Assembly: GCA_017552615.1 (NCBI GenBank)
Contig: JAFZPI010000028.1
Coordinates: forward strand, 62,001-126,000
Source: Clostridia bacterium
GTDB taxonomy: Bacteria > Bacillota > Clostridia > Christensenellales > Aristaeellaceae
Length of the DNA stretch: 64,000 bases
Reading direction: 5' to 3'
Shown: piece after piece, positions 33,887 through 42,710 of the stretch
Numbering within the stretch: the stretch's first letter is position 1
How the letters are laid out: every line of letters begins with the position of its first letter
The notes under the pieces: generated by a model
What the model was told of the DNA's origin: nothing
Database searches by the model: none
What the model saw: the letters and a program-made list of their open reading frames with translations, nothing else
Position numbers and translations under genes: made by a program

Positions 33887-33906
33887 CATTGCAGGAGGAT
33901 GAGATC

Positions 33907-34356
33907 GTGGAAGAATGGCGGCGGGCAATGATCCGCGTGGAGAGCGAATCGGAAGGCGAGCGGATGGACATTTCCGTGACGGGGGAGGCTCTGGTGACAG
34001 AGGGAAGTGTTCGCCTGCGCTGGACCGAGCGGCTGGAAGAGGACAGCGGTTTTTCGCAGGAGACGCGCGCGGCACTCCAGGCCCGGGACGGTCACGCAAT
34101 GATGCAGCGGAAGGGCTCCTATGCCGTGAGCATGGTCTTTGCCCCGGGAGAATCGCATGAGACGGTGTACCGCACCCCCTACGGGGAACTCCCGGTTGCT
34201 GTCCGTGCGGAAACGGTGCGGCTTACAATGCCTTTGAACGCAGAAGGCGGTGAAATCTTTCTCGCGTACAGCCTGCAGATTCAGGGCGGTGCGGAGGATC
34301 AGCGCCGGATGAGACTGACCTGGAGGTGGGCGGATGCTGACCCGGGCGCGGACTGA
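33907..34356 (+). CDS. DUF1934 family beta-barrel protein, GTG start
   Basis: A 149-residue cytosolic protein starting at GTG 33907 behind GCAGGAGGATGAGATC. The pattern (RLRWTERLEEDS, MMQRKGSYAVSMVFAPGE, TPYGELPVAVRAETV, IFLAYSLQIQG) matches DUF1934, a lipocalin-like family found in Bacillota, often beside argS. The reading frame runs open far upstream through the repeat, but the promoter and SD decide the start. It overlaps the next gene. Confidence 0.8.
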   Translation: MEEWRRAMIRVESESEGERMDISVTGEALVTEGSVRLRWTERLEEDSGFSQETRAALQARDGHAMMQRKGSYAVSMVFAPGESHETVYRTPYGELPVAVRAETVRLTMPLNAEGGEIFLAYSLQIQGGAEDQRRMRLTWRWADADPGAD

Positions 34357-34771
34357 AGCGGCGGAATTGCTGAAAGGGCTTCCGGTCAGCCGTTCTGCGG
34401 TGATCCGCCGCGCGATCCCGGATGAGTGGATGCTGGCCTGTGATCTCCCGCAGTGCGCGGAACCGGAAATTGTTTGTGAGTTTCAGGCAAAAGCTGTTGC
34501 AGAAGGCTGGGAAACGGAACTTCGTGACGGCTGGGTCTTGCTGGACAAGACAGAACTCCTGACCATGCCGGAAATTCCCATATCCTACCCGGACGGGGAA
34601 ATGGGCTGTGTTCTCTCCCTGATTTCCCGTCATCCGGAATTCCTGAAAGGGGAATCTCTCCTCAGAAACCTCGCCAAAGCCACAGAACTCTCCTCGACAG
34701 CCGCCGAAATCATCTTCAAGAAACTTCATGCCGAACTAGCAACCAGGCTCCGACAAACTCCCCGTACCTGA
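34334..34771 (+). CDS. Conserved-looking protein of unknown function (145 aa)
   Basis: A 145-residue cytosolic protein starting inside the DUF1934 gene with SD CTGGAGGTGGGCGG, so the two are translationally coupled. Predicted mostly helical at the C-terminus (LLRNLAKATELSSTAAEIIF). Contains no motif I recognise. The coupling suggests a role with DUF1934. Confidence 0.65.
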   Translation: MLTRARTEAAELLKGLPVSRSAVIRRAIPDEWMLACDLPQCAEPEIVCEFQAKAVAEGWETELRDGWVLLDKTELLTMPEIPISYPDGEMGCVLSLISRHPEFLKGESLLRNLAKATELSSTAAEIIFKKLHAELATRLRQTPRT

Positions 34772-34780
34772 TTCCTCACA

Positions 34781-34825
34781 CTACTCACTACTCTCTACTC
34801 ACTATACCCTATTCCCTATGCCTTA
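34781..34825. repeat. Degenerate heptanucleotide tandem repeat
   Basis: Units in register: CTACTCA, CTACTCT, CTACTCA, CTATACC, CTATTCC, CTATGCC. It shares CTATGCC and TTAT with the array at 8596-8637. Confidence 0.7.
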
Positions 34826-34844
34826 TCAAGAAAGGAGCTTCCCC

Positions 34845-35498
34845 ATGATCATCGAATGCATCGGCCACGCGGAATTCCTGATCGAACTGGCGGACGGTTA
34901 CCGCATTGTTACGGATCCCTATGACGCTTCCACGGGCTACCCGGTTTTCGACCTGAAGGCTGACGCGGTGCTGGTGAGCCACGGACATCACGACCACAAC
35001 GCCGTGGAGAATGTAAAGGGCTGGACTGTGAAGATCGACCGGCCTGGCACCTATACCCAGTCCAAGGATGTGACGGTCGAGGCGATCCCCTGCTTCCATG
35101 ATAATGAAAAGGGCGCCAAGCGCGGGAGCAACCTGATCTTCGTTCTGAAAGCCGAAGGCCTGACCGTCGCGCATCTGGGTGACCTCGGCCACCTGCCGGA
35201 CGCAGTACTCGCGGAGAAAGTCGGCCCCGTGGACATCCTCATGATTCCCGTGGGCGGGTTCTTCACGATCGACGCGGACACAGCGGTGGATGTCGTCCGC
35301 ATGCTCAAGGCCCGGGTCGTGCTCCCGATGCACTTCCGCACGGAGGTCAACGAGGGCTGGCCGATCGCCCCGGTGGACGGCTTCCTTCAGGCGATGGGGA
35401 CGCCGCAGGCCGAGACCCTGCGCCTGCTCCGTGTCACGAAGGAAGACCTGTCCCTGCAGCCGCACGTAGCGGTCATGGAGCGGCGCAAGGCCGAATGA
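34845..35498 (+). CDS. Metallo-beta-lactamase-fold hydrolase (UlaG-like)
   Basis: A 217-residue MBL-fold protein. It begins MIIECIGHAEFLIELADG, carries the metal motif HGHHDHN at about residue 49 and further ligands in AHLGDLGH and LPMHFRTE. Family members include L-ascorbate-6-phosphate lactonase UlaG and many uncharacterised hydrolases; no ascorbate genes are near, so the substrate is open. SD AAGGAGCTTCCCC fixes the start at 34845. Confidence 0.85.
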   Translation: MIIECIGHAEFLIELADGYRIVTDPYDASTGYPVFDLKADAVLVSHGHHDHNAVENVKGWTVKIDRPGTYTQSKDVTVEAIPCFHDNEKGAKRGSNLIFVLKAEGLTVAHLGDLGHLPDAVLAEKVGPVDILMIPVGGFFTIDADTAVDVVRMLKARVVLPMHFRTEVNEGWPIAPVDGFLQAMGTPQAETLRLLRVTKEDLSLQPHVAVMERRKAE

Positions 35499-35518
35499 GG
35501 GATTCCCGGGTACAGCGC

Positions 35519-35550
35519 AAGCCGCCATCCTGCCGGATGACGGCTTTTCA
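35519..35550 (+). terminator. Terminator after the MBL-fold gene
   Basis: Stem AAGCCGCCATCC/GGATGACGGCTT with one mismatch and a 4-base loop, then TTTT. Confidence 0.75.
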
Positions 35551-35564
35551 CGTACTGTGGTTCT

Positions 35565-37418
35565 TTAATGGTCATAGGAGTAGCGGACCTCCAGCTTGGG
35601 CATGCTGTCGTATTTGCCGGAGACATCCGCGTAAAGGCGGTAGTAGTTGCCTTTTTCCCAGACCATCTTCGTATGGTTTTCGATGACCACCGGCTGGCTT
35701 TGGCCGTCGGCGGAGGTATTGATGACGGCGATCTGCGGCTTGTCGGAGATGATCTCCCGGATGATGCCCTTGACCTCGTAGCCCCGGGATTCGTTGGCGC
35801 GCACGTCAAGGTTGGAAACCAGCTCGTTGTAACCGCCGTCCTGCAGGGTCCAGACATGTTTCGTGTATACGTCCACGTTGGGCACATAGTAAATCGTGTA
35901 TTCGATGACCGAGGTCTTCTTGCCTGGATAGGAGGACTCGATGTGTACGATGTTGTCGCCGTATTTCTCGAACACGGCGTAGAAGCTGAATTCACCCTTG
36001 GTGGCCAGGTTCGTGATATCCAAATCCGTGAAAGGAGACTTCACGTCCACGGTGGCGCCGGGGAGGGTCGTACAGGAAATTTGGAGCTGTTTGAGCGTGG
36101 TCGAGGTGTAGGTGTCCGCAGCCAGGTCGAGGGGGATCTCCTGCTTTTCGCGGTACAGGACGATGTTCAGGGTGTTGTCGCGGCAATACTGGCTGCGGCA
36201 GGTGAGGGTGAAGACGTTGTCGCCCACGGGCTGCACGTTGGCGTTGTAGGAAACGACGCCGGTTTCATAGTTGACGGTATCGGAGATATCCAGTCCGTTC
36301 ATCTTGACCACGGAACCCGGGCGCACGACGAATTCCATCGTGTACATCGTCGAGGCCACATTGGTCCGCAGGCCGTCCGGGGTCACCAGGGTGATGGGGC
36401 TCAGCGGGATCTCGATTTCATAACGGATCGGGTCCATGGCTTCCTGCCGCCCGCTGGTTGTGGTGAGGTACGGCGTCAGGGTGATCTCCATCGTGGGATC
36501 GGTGATGCTCTCCAGACTGTCGTACCAGGTATGGTCCTGGATCTGGATGGTGGCGTAGCCGCCGGTGACTTCATAGGTGGAGTAGAGCTCGCGGATGAAG
36601 ATCCGTTGGCCGTCTTCGCCGGGGATCTGGATCGTGTGTGCTGCCAGGTCGTCCATCATGGTCGCGCTGATCAGCACGCCGGAGCCAGCGCTGTTGCTGT
36701 TCCGGTTCAGCGGGCGGATGATGCCGAACAGGCCGTTGTCCCCGAGCACGCCCGTCAGGGCGAGGATCACCGCGATCACCACGGTCAGCACTAAGGCGGA
36801 AGAGACGCCAATGCAGACGGCACCGAGCTGGCGCATGAAACGCTCGCGGGGCAGGGGCGGCGGCACGGCGCGGCTCTCGTCGCGTGTGCGCCAGCTGTAG
36901 GCGTATTGTTCCTGTTCCTGCCAGAGGGGATCTTCCCGCAGGGTGTTGCCCCATTCCGCCCCGGTATCGGCCCGCAGGTCCGTGAGCACGGCGGTGCGGC
37001 TGTCGTTGGCCGGGCGGGCGTCCTTCTGGGCAAAGCGTGTCGCGGGCTTGACGGGGTCGTCCTCCATCTGCCAGAAGGTGTCGGCGCCTTCGCTTCCGCG
37101 GATGTCCAGGCCGCGGTTCGCGGCCTTGCGGTAAGCGGTCCGTCCGCGCAGGCCCCGCAGGCGGGAACTGCCGGCCGTTTTGCGGGTTTTCAGGTCCGCC
37201 ATTTCCTCCGCCAGCTGGTCCCGGGCATCGGTTTCCGCGTCGCTCTCCCCGTGCTCGTCCATACGGAAATAAGCCGTTCCGTGTTCGCCGTCCTTCAGGC
37301 GGCTCTTCCAGGACGGCTCAGCGTCCGCCGGACGTTCCTCCGGCCAGAGCTCCGCGCCGCATTGCAGGCAGCGCGGATTCGTATCGCGGTTCCATTGGCC
37401 GCAGACGGGACACTTCAT
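35565..37418 (-). CDS. Zinc-ribbon membrane protein with Ig-like extracytoplasmic repeats
   Basis: A 617-residue protein: zinc ribbon MKCPVCGQWNRDTNPRCLQC at the N-terminus, a charged cytoplasmic region to about residue 195, one membrane segment (VCIGVSSALVLTVVIAVILA), and a long extracytoplasmic part of repeated beta domains (for example SIVVKMNGLDISDTVNYETG-like units written here as VVKMNGLDISDTVNYETGV, then VDVKSPFTDLD). It looks like an envelope protein with a cytoplasmic zinc finger. It lies 41 bases after an LCP gene, suggesting a wall role. No enzyme motif seen. Confidence 0.75.
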   Translation of the reverse strand: MKCPVCGQWNRDTNPRCLQCGAELWPEERPADAEPSWKSRLKDGEHGTAYFRMDEHGESDAETDARDQLAEEMADLKTRKTAGSSRLRGLRGRTAYRKAANRGLDIRGSEGADTFWQMEDDPVKPATRFAQKDARPANDSRTAVLTDLRADTGAEWGNTLREDPLWQEQEQYAYSWRTRDESRAVPPPLPRERFMRQLGAVCIGVSSALVLTVVIAVILALTGVLGDNGLFGIIRPLNRNSNSAGSGVLISATMMDDLAAHTIQIPGEDGQRIFIRELYSTYEVTGGYATIQIQDHTWYDSLESITDPTMEITLTPYLTTTSGRQEAMDPIRYEIEIPLSPITLVTPDGLRTNVASTMYTMEFVVRPGSVVKMNGLDISDTVNYETGVVSYNANVQPVGDNVFTLTCRSQYCRDNTLNIVLYREKQEIPLDLAADTYTSTTLKQLQISCTTLPGATVDVKSPFTDLDITNLATKGEFSFYAVFEKYGDNIVHIESSYPGKKTSVIEYTIYYVPNVDVYTKHVWTLQDGGYNELVSNLDVRANESRGYEVKGIIREIISDKPQIAVINTSADGQSQPVVIENHTKMVWEKGNYYRLYADVSGKYDSMPKLEVRYSYDH

Positions 37419-37459
37419 GCGGTCTTCTCCTCAGCGCATGGGGGTTTGATCTCAAAAAC

Positions 37460-38431
37460 TCAGAAATCGTCAAACGTCTCGAATTCACCGAATTCATCAT
37501 CGGCCGTGCTGTTCAGAACAAGGAAGCTGTTCTGCAGGTAGCGGTTCAGGGAATCGCGGCACATGGCCCAGTCGATCTCCTTCACGCTCATCCCGGCGTA
37601 GGTGATCCCGTGATAGGCACCTTCGACCGGCAGGCGCAGTTCCTCGATCGTGCAGCCGCGCAGCGTGTATGCCTGCTCCATAGCCGCCAGCATGTCCGTC
37701 AGGGACATGTTGGAGAGCGTGGTCTCGGACATGATTACGTTCACCAGGTCCTGGGCTTTCTCATACGTGATCTCCCGGCACATGTCGGCCAGGGTCGAGA
37801 GCACGGTCCGCATGCGCTGGCTCCGCATCAGTTCGCCGCCGTTGTCGCCCTTGCGGATGCGCATGTAGACGACGGCGGTCCGGCCGCACAGGTGGTATGT
37901 GCCGGCCCGGCTGATGATCGGCTCACCCGGGCTGGGCCGGACTTCGTTGCGCTTCATGTAGGAAGCTTCGTTGGCGGTGAGGGTCACATCCACGCCGCCG
38001 AAGTAGTCCACGATGTCGCGGATCTGCCCGAAATTGAAGAGAATGTATTTCTCGATCCGGATGCCGAAGTGCGTGCTCAGCACCTGGCAGAGCGCTTCCG
38101 GGCTGTAGTTCGCGGCGATATAGGTCACGCGGCCGATCACGCCGTCCGGACGCTCCACCAGCGCGTCGCGGCTGAGGGTCGTCAGCATGACGCGGTGGGC
38201 CCGTGTGTCCAGCGTCACCAGCATGATGCCGTCGGTGTTGCCCAGATTCGTGGGCTTGGCGGTCCACTGGTCGACGCAGAGCAGCAGGTAGTGGTGCTGC
38301 CCCTCGATCACGGGCGGGAGCTGGTCATAGGGGATGGTGGACACGGGCTGGGGCTGGGTGTCGGCGGACGCCGCACCGGCGAGCAGCAGCACGGCTGCCA
38401 AGCAGCAGAGCGCAAAGATCAATTTCTTCAT
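37460..38431 (-). CDS. LytR-CpsA-Psr (LCP) family protein
   Basis: A 323-residue LCP-family protein that would attach glycopolymers to peptidoglycan. The N-terminus MKKLIFALCCLAAVLLLAGA acts as anchor or signal. LCP landmarks: TDGIMLVTLDTRAHRVMLTT, LSRDALVERPDG, FGGVDVTL, RIRKGDNGGELMRSQRMRTV with the conserved Arg residues. The C-terminus ends in an acidic Phe-rich tail. It is upstream of the zinc-ribbon membrane gene in the same direction. Confidence 0.87.
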   Translation of the reverse strand: MKKLIFALCCLAAVLLLAGAASADTQPQPVSTIPYDQLPPVIEGQHHYLLLCVDQWTAKPTNLGNTDGIMLVTLDTRAHRVMLTTLSRDALVERPDGVIGRVTYIAANYSPEALCQVLSTHFGIRIEKYILFNFGQIRDIVDYFGGVDVTLTANEASYMKRNEVRPSPGEPIISRAGTYHLCGRTAVVYMRIRKGDNGGELMRSQRMRTVLSTLADMCREITYEKAQDLVNVIMSETTLSNMSLTDMLAAMEQAYTLRGCTIEELRLPVEGAYHGITYAGMSVKEIDWAMCRDSLNRYLQNSFLVLNSTADDEFGEFETFDDF

Positions 38432-38501
38432 GGCGGTCTCCTGTCAGTCTTGGTGTTGAAATGCGGGTACAGCAACAGACGCGCCGCAGGCCGCATACTC
38501 A

Positions 38502-38530
38502 ATTATAACACAGAGCGCACAAAAATGAAA
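38502..38530 (-). promoter_or_regulatory. Putative extended -10 promoter of the LCP gene
   Basis: Minus-strand TGTTATAAT (-10 at 38502-38507) with a weak -35 TTTCAT 17 bases away. Confidence 0.45.
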
Positions 38531-38585
38531 TGCTTTCTTCGCAATTTTGTCATCTTTTACAAATTTATTGATTCGAGTGGAATGA

Positions 38586-39443
38586 TTATACAGGCTCGAC
38601 GATCGCGCCTAGGAGTCCCGGACCGGTGTGGATGGCCAGGGCGGGACTGACAGGGCTCAGGAAGGAGTCGGCCACGTCGAGGTTGGCGCGGAACTCTTCG
38701 AGGAGCTTCTGTCCGTCTTCCTCCGCGTTGCCGTGGACGATGGCCAGGCGGACCCGCTGTCCGGCATAGCGCTGGAAGAAGCTGTCGCGCATCGCGGTCA
38801 GGGCCTTCGAGAAGCCGCGGGCTTTGACCAGGGTATCATAGATGCCGTCGTCGTTGACGTAGATCACGGGCTTGATCTGCAGGAGGTTCCCCAGCACGCC
38901 TTCCACCAGGCCGATGCGGCCGCCCTTGCGCAGGTATTCCAGCGTGCGGATGACAAAGGTCCCCAGTTGTTTGCCGCGGCACTTTTTCACCAGGGCGACG
39001 GCGTCTTCGACGCTCCCGCCCGAGGCGAGGCATTCGGCGGCGTCCAGCACCAGCAGGCCTTCGCCGGCGGAGAGGGTCAGGGTGTCCACGACCTGGACCG
39101 GGAAGGGCGCGAAGTCTTCTGCCACAATGGTGGCCATATTGTAGGTCCCGGAGAGGCCCGAGGAGATCGAGAGATGAAGGATGCGGTCCGCGCTGTCCTC
39201 CATGGCCTGCCGGTAGATTGCCGCCACATCCCCGGGCAGGGGGAGGGAGGTCTTTGGCAGCTCCGTCTCCATGATTTCATAAAGCCGGGTCGGGTTGATC
39301 TCCAGCCGGTCGCGGAACTCGCCCTTTGAGGTCGAGACCCGCAGGGGGATGGGCCGGATGTCGTAGGCCTGGAGCTGTTCGTCGCTCAGGTCACAGGCCG
39401 TATCGCACACAAGCGCCACGCGCTCGCCGTTGACGTCAAACAT
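38586..39443 (-). CDS. DegV family fatty-acid-binding protein
   Basis: A 285-residue EDD-fold protein. Family blocks: VALVCDTACDLSDEQ, LHLSISSGLSGTYNMA with fatty-acid-contacting Ser residues, FVIRTLEYLRKGGRIG and QIKPVIYV. DegV/FakB proteins present fatty acids to the kinase FakA; no FakA is nearby. Start 39443 after AAAGGAGGCCGTGCC. Third gene of the mrp operon. Confidence 0.9.
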   Translation of the reverse strand: MFDVNGERVALVCDTACDLSDEQLQAYDIRPIPLRVSTSKGEFRDRLEINPTRLYEIMETELPKTSLPLPGDVAAIYRQAMEDSADRILHLSISSGLSGTYNMATIVAEDFAPFPVQVVDTLTLSAGEGLLVLDAAECLASGGSVEDAVALVKKCRGKQLGTFVIRTLEYLRKGGRIGLVEGVLGNLLQIKPVIYVNDDGIYDTLVKARGFSKALTAMRDSFFQRYAGQRVRLAIVHGNAEEDGQKLLEEFRANLDVADSFLSPVSPALAIHTGPGLLGAIVEPV

Positions 39444-39479
39444 GGCACGGCCTCCTTTCATACATCAATGGGCCGGCGG

Positions 39480-39782
39480 TCATTTCCGCGCCTTTTTCTC
39501 GAACAGCCAGGTGGCACCCGACCGGCCGAGGCGCAGCAGAAGAACGCTGGTGAGGAGATAAAGCCCCACGATGATCACCAGTTCGACCAGGATCGCGGGG
39601 AATGAAGTCGGGTCCGGGAAGAGCAGGTGACCGATCAGGACGGCGGGGATGCAGCAGAACAGCAGCTGCAGCCACAGGTATCCCAGGCTGATCATGTGTC
39701 GCTTTCCCTTCTCGTCTGTCATATACAGGCCCTTCAGGAGCGAGAATTCGACCTTGGGTTGCTTCGGTGCGGTGTTTTTCAT
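39480..39782 (-). CDS. Small two-helix membrane protein, unknown
   Basis: A 100-residue protein with a cytosolic N-terminus (KVEFSLLKGLYMTDEKGKRH) and two hydrophobic helices at about residues 32-54 and 62-84, then a basic tail. Its start overlaps the mrp stop by ATGA, and degV follows 36 bases later. No family recognised. Confidence 0.7.
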   Translation of the reverse strand: MKNTAPKQPKVEFSLLKGLYMTDEKGKRHMISLGYLWLQLLFCCIPAVLIGHLLFPDPTSFPAILVELVIIVGLYLLTSVLLLRLGRSGATWLFEKKARK

Positions 39783-40621
39783 GCTTTCTTCCCCGCGAGC
39801 ATGCCTTCCAGGGCGTCTGCGGCCCCGGAGAGCAGGCCGGCGCCGAGGGTCTCGGCCAGGCCTTTGTCACAGCCGGAAGACAGGGCCGGGTCGATCGGCA
39901 GCTGGGCCAGCAGCGGGATGCTGTGGGCCGAGGCGATCTCCAGGGTGCGCCCCTGGCCGAACGGATAAAGCCGCTCGCCGCAGTGCGGGCAGGGCATCCA
40001 GCTCATGTTCTCGATCAGGCCGAGGACGGGGATGTTCATCATGCCCGCCATGTTCACGGCCTTCTCCACGATCATGCCCACGAGCTCCTGGGGAGACAGG
40101 ACGATCAGGATGCCGTCCACCGGCAGGGACTGGAACACGGTCAGCGGCACGTCGCCCGTTCCGGGAGGCATGTCCACGAACATATAATCGACGTCGCCCC
40201 AGACCACATCGGTCCAGAACTGCTTGACGGTCCCAGAGATCAGGCTCCCGCGCCAGACGACGGGGTCGGTGTCGTTTTCCAGAAGCATATTGACCGAGAT
40301 CAGCTTGATGCCGCCGGCGCTCATGCCGGGCAGGATGCCCCGTTCGTCGCCGTAGGCTTTGTCGGTATAGCCGAACATTTTCGGGATACTCGGACCGGTG
40401 ATATCCGCGTCGAGGATGGCCACCTCGCGCCCGCGGCGGCGCATTTCGGCCGCCATCAGCCCGGTCACAAGGCTCTTACCGACACCGCCCTTTCCGCTGA
40501 CGACGGCGATGACGTGCTTAATGTTGGAATATTGGTTTGCCGGTGCCTGGAGGGATTCCGGCGCGTTCCGGGAGGGACAGTCCACCCCGCAGGTGGAACA
40601 GTCATGGGTGCATTCAGACAT
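39779..40621 (-). CDS. Mrp/NBP35-type iron-sulfur carrier ATPase
   Basis: A 280-residue P-loop ATPase that carries or assembles Fe-S clusters. N-terminal Cys-rich segment SECTHDCSTCGVDCPSR, deviant Walker A VVSGKGGVGKS, switch ILDADITGPS, DMPPGTGD, and a C-terminal CPHCGE motif for the bridging cluster. Start 40621 after AAAGGAGATCTCGTT. It leads an operon with a small membrane protein and degV. Confidence 0.9.
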   Translation of the reverse strand: MSECTHDCSTCGVDCPSRNAPESLQAPANQYSNIKHVIAVVSGKGGVGKSLVTGLMAAEMRRRGREVAILDADITGPSIPKMFGYTDKAYGDERGILPGMSAGGIKLISVNMLLENDTDPVVWRGSLISGTVKQFWTDVVWGDVDYMFVDMPPGTGDVPLTVFQSLPVDGILIVLSPQELVGMIVEKAVNMAGMMNIPVLGLIENMSWMPCPHCGERLYPFGQGRTLEIASAHSIPLLAQLPIDPALSSGCDKGLAETLGAGLLSGAADALEGMLAGKKA

Positions 40622-40668
40622 AACGAGATCTCCTTTGATGAGGTCGGCGTCCATAATACGCCATCTAC

Positions 40669-40697
40669 AGTATAGCAGAAAATGCTGGGGAGTACAA
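40669..40697 (-). promoter_or_regulatory. Promoter of the mrp-degV operon
   Basis: Minus-strand TTGTAC (40692-40697), 17-base spacer, TATACT (40669-40674). Confidence 0.7.
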
Positions 40698-40731
40698 GGG
40701 AGGGAGAAGTTTGCTGCGCCGAAATTCACTC

Positions 40732-40759
40732 TTGTCAACAAGGTACAAACCTGTATAAT
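40732..40759 (+). promoter_or_regulatory. Promoter of the 266-aa membrane-anchored protein
   Basis: TTGTCA (40732-40737), 16-base spacer, TATAAT (40754-40759). Confidence 0.7.
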
Positions 40760-40806
40760 ATGGAGCGAAAACACACAAAACCGTGAAGCAGACGGGAGGG
40801 ACCAGC

Positions 40807-41607
40807 ATGTCCGAGAACCATCCGAACCCATCCAATAACGAAAACAACGCCCAGAAGAAGCGAATCCTGCAGTTCGTGATTATCGGCCTGGTTGTGGCGG
40901 CGGTCGTGGTCGGCATTCTTTTAGCCGCGGGGGTCTTTGGCACCGGGGAGCAGCAGGCGGACAAGTCCGTGAATGAAACCGAAAACACGGAGCAGGCAAT
41001 CGCAGACACTGCCGAGGAAAAACAGCTCCCCGATCCGCAGTTCCCCGATAACGTAACATCGAGCAAACTGATCAGCCGGGAGAGCGACGCGTCCGGTAGC
41101 CGGACCGGCGTGTGGGAAGTGACATCCAGCGAGTCGATCGGCAACACGGGGATCGCGGCAGAGCTGGTGGTGCGGCGCACCTATACGGTTTCGGAGCAGA
41201 ACGAGACCTGGTGCGATGACTATGAAACGGAGCCTGTGTCCATCACGTGCGATGTCGCCGAAACCGCATGGGAGCCTGCAGAATATGACTGGCAGCCCGG
41301 CACGAGCGTCCGCCTCGCGAGCTTCGACGGCCAGACTCTGGTCATCCAGAGCGCATATCATTCTTTCATGATCAACGGCGAGGCCACGAAGATCGACATC
41401 TCAGGCACTTACCCGTTGCAGAAAGCGGCGCTGGTTGACAATACATACATCCAGCGGACGGAGACAACGAAACTGAATTTCGACGACGAGCCGCTCGAAT
41501 ACTGGTTTGAAGTCGATTTGCCGCTTGACAGCCAGGCTGACCCGACCATCAAGCTCTATACGACAGGAGAGAAGAATCCGGTCACGCTGGATTTCAAGAC
41601 CCGCTAA
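40807..41607 (+). CDS. Membrane-anchored extracytoplasmic protein, unknown
   Basis: A 266-residue protein: Asn-rich cytosolic start (MSENHPNPSNNENNAQKK), one membrane segment at about residues 22-44, an acidic linker, and a beta-rich outer domain (VVRRTYTVSEQNETWCDDYE, VSITCDVAETAWEP) with two cysteines that could form a disulphide. ATG 40807 follows GGGAGGGACCAGC. No family recognised. Confidence 0.7.
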   Translation: MSENHPNPSNNENNAQKKRILQFVIIGLVVAAVVVGILLAAGVFGTGEQQADKSVNETENTEQAIADTAEEKQLPDPQFPDNVTSSKLISRESDASGSRTGVWEVTSSESIGNTGIAAELVVRRTYTVSEQNETWCDDYETEPVSITCDVAETAWEPAEYDWQPGTSVRLASFDGQTLVIQSAYHSFMINGEATKIDISGTYPLQKAALVDNTYIQRTETTKLNFDDEPLEYWFEVDLPLDSQADPTIKLYTTGEKNPVTLDFKTR

Positions 41608-41641
41608 TCGCGGGAAAAACCGTGAGCGCCCCAAATCTGGC

Positions 41642-41956
41642 TTATTCCGCCTCTTCGTCCAGGGCTTCCAGCAGGAAGCTCACCGGGCGGAAACCGTCGT
41701 TGCAGGAGATCATCGCGGACTTCGGGTTCTTCATCCAGCCGTCGTAGAAGTTCTCCCCGCCGTGCGCCAGCGTCATGACGAACGGGGATACCGTGTCCCA
41801 CGCGCTGCCGCAGAATCCTTCCGGCCGTTCCCAGCCGTTGCAGATAAAGGTCTGGCCCAACTGTATCGTGCAGGCGTGCTCGATCGGGTTTTCGTACTGT
41901 TCCATCAGATCGCCGTAACGGGCGATCTTTTTGACGGTGATCCTGACTTTCTTCAT
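41642..41956 (-). CDS. TIGR04076 family protein
   Basis: A 104-residue cytosolic protein: MKKVRITVKKIARYGDL, LGQTFICNGWERPEGFCGSA, and SPFVMTLAHGG match TIGR04076, a small family of unknown function common in anaerobes. GGAGGCCTTCCA precedes ATG 41956. The convergent gene ends 34 bases away. Confidence 0.75.
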   Translation of the reverse strand: MKKVRITVKKIARYGDLMEQYENPIEHACTIQLGQTFICNGWERPEGFCGSAWDTVSPFVMTLAHGGENFYDGWMKNPKSAMISCNDGFRPVSFLLEALDEEAE

Positions 41957-42058
41957 TGGAAGGCCTCCGAACGTGAAATGGGGGACTTTCTGATGGATTC
42001 GACGGAAGGGCGGGATATCCTTTATATGATGTCTGGCGAAATGGCCGGTGAACAAACA

Positions 42059-42086
42059 AAAGAAGCCGGAAATCTTCGGCTTCTTT
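42059..42086 (-). terminator. Terminator of the double-glycine peptide cluster
   Basis: Perfect 10-bp stem AAAGAAGCCG/CGGCTTCTTT with an 8-base loop, A-rich on the left, so mainly for minus-strand transcripts. Confidence 0.65.
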
Positions 42087-42124
42087 CTTGGCAACGGTTC
42101 GGAACCTCACCGCCGCCGCGCTTA

Positions 42125-42176
42125 CCCCTCAGTCACTGCTTCGCGGTGCCAGCTCCCCAGCAAGCTGGGGCGCCTT
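42125..42176. repeat. Interspersed palindromic element, copy 3 (short)
   Basis: CCCCTCAGTCACTGCTTCG then CGGTGCCAGCTCCCCAGC and a AGCTGGGG arm; about 30 bases match the left end of the element at 5492 with one change. Confidence 0.75.
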
Positions 42177-42223
42177 TTGAATACCAAACCTGTTGAAAAC
42201 CCGCATAAAACCTTATGAGAGGT

Positions 42224-42439
42224 TCACCACCCGCCGTTCGCACCGAGGCTTGGCATACGAGCCAGTTCCATAAAACGCTTGAATTCCTCATCAGTCAGGT
42301 AATCCATGATTTTGATGTTATTGACGTCAATGTTGTATTTCTCGGCCATCGTCTTCAGGAATTCCCAGGCTTCCTTGGTATCCCCGCCATTGGCGTTTTT
42401 CAGTTCTTCCAGATTCAGTTCCATCATGTTGTTTTCCAT
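42224..42439 (-). CDS. Double-glycine leader peptide, paralogue 1 (71 aa)
   Basis: Leader MENNMMELNLEELKNANGG has the bacteriocin-type LxxxEL...GG pattern cut by C39 peptidases of ABC exporters. The 52-residue cargo is charged and helical with no Cys (EAWEFLKTMAEKYNID, LTDEEFKRFMELARM) and ends ANGGW. SD GGCAGGAGAATCAGAAA. Third of three tandem paralogues. No C39 exporter or modifying enzyme is in the window, so maturation is inferred. Confidence 0.7.
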   Translation of the reverse strand: MENNMMELNLEELKNANGGDTKEAWEFLKTMAEKYNIDVNNIKIMDYLTDEEFKRFMELARMPSLGANGGW

Positions 42440-42463
42440 TTTCTGATTCTCCTGCCCTTCGGC

Positions 42464-42637
42464 TCAATGGTTGAGAAGCCACTGCATGTGCTCGAATTCT
42501 TCCGCGGTCACAAGGTTATTGAGCTCACAGCCGCTATTGGTTCCGTACTTCTTGCACAGTTCGAAGAAATAAGCCTGTGCTTCCTTCCATGCCCCGCCGT
42601 TAGCCTGATTCAGCATTTCCATGTTTAGTTCCTTCAT
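42464..42637 (-). CDS. Double-glycine leader peptide, paralogue 2 (57 aa)
   Basis: Leader MKELNMEMLNQANGG, then a 42-residue cargo (AWKEAQAYFFELCKKYGTNS) with two cysteines eight positions apart, which might form a disulphide or thioether. Start ATG 42637 follows GGGCAGGAGGATCAGACA. The upstream 25 bases (CCCACAGGGCA plus GGAG) are nearly repeated ahead of paralogue 3. The shared LTxEEFxxM-like segment near the C-terminus (VTAEEFEHMQWLL) also occurs in paralogue 1. Confidence 0.7.
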   Translation of the reverse strand: MKELNMEMLNQANGGAWKEAQAYFFELCKKYGTNSGCELNNLVTAEEFEHMQWLLNH

Positions 42638-42710
42638 TGTCTGATCCTCCTGCCCTGTGGGCGTAATCGTTATTTCAGAATCCCTGTTGTCAGCACTGAT
42701 GTCCGAATCA

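Noticed and set aside
33616-33906. N-terminal extension of the DUF1934 gene
   Set aside because: The extension reads through the inverted-repeat element and lacks an SD; a promoter and SD just before GTG 33907 explain the start.
34781-34825. Short tandem repeat considered as a CRISPR array
   Set aside because: Units are only seven bases with no spacers; no cas genes in the window.
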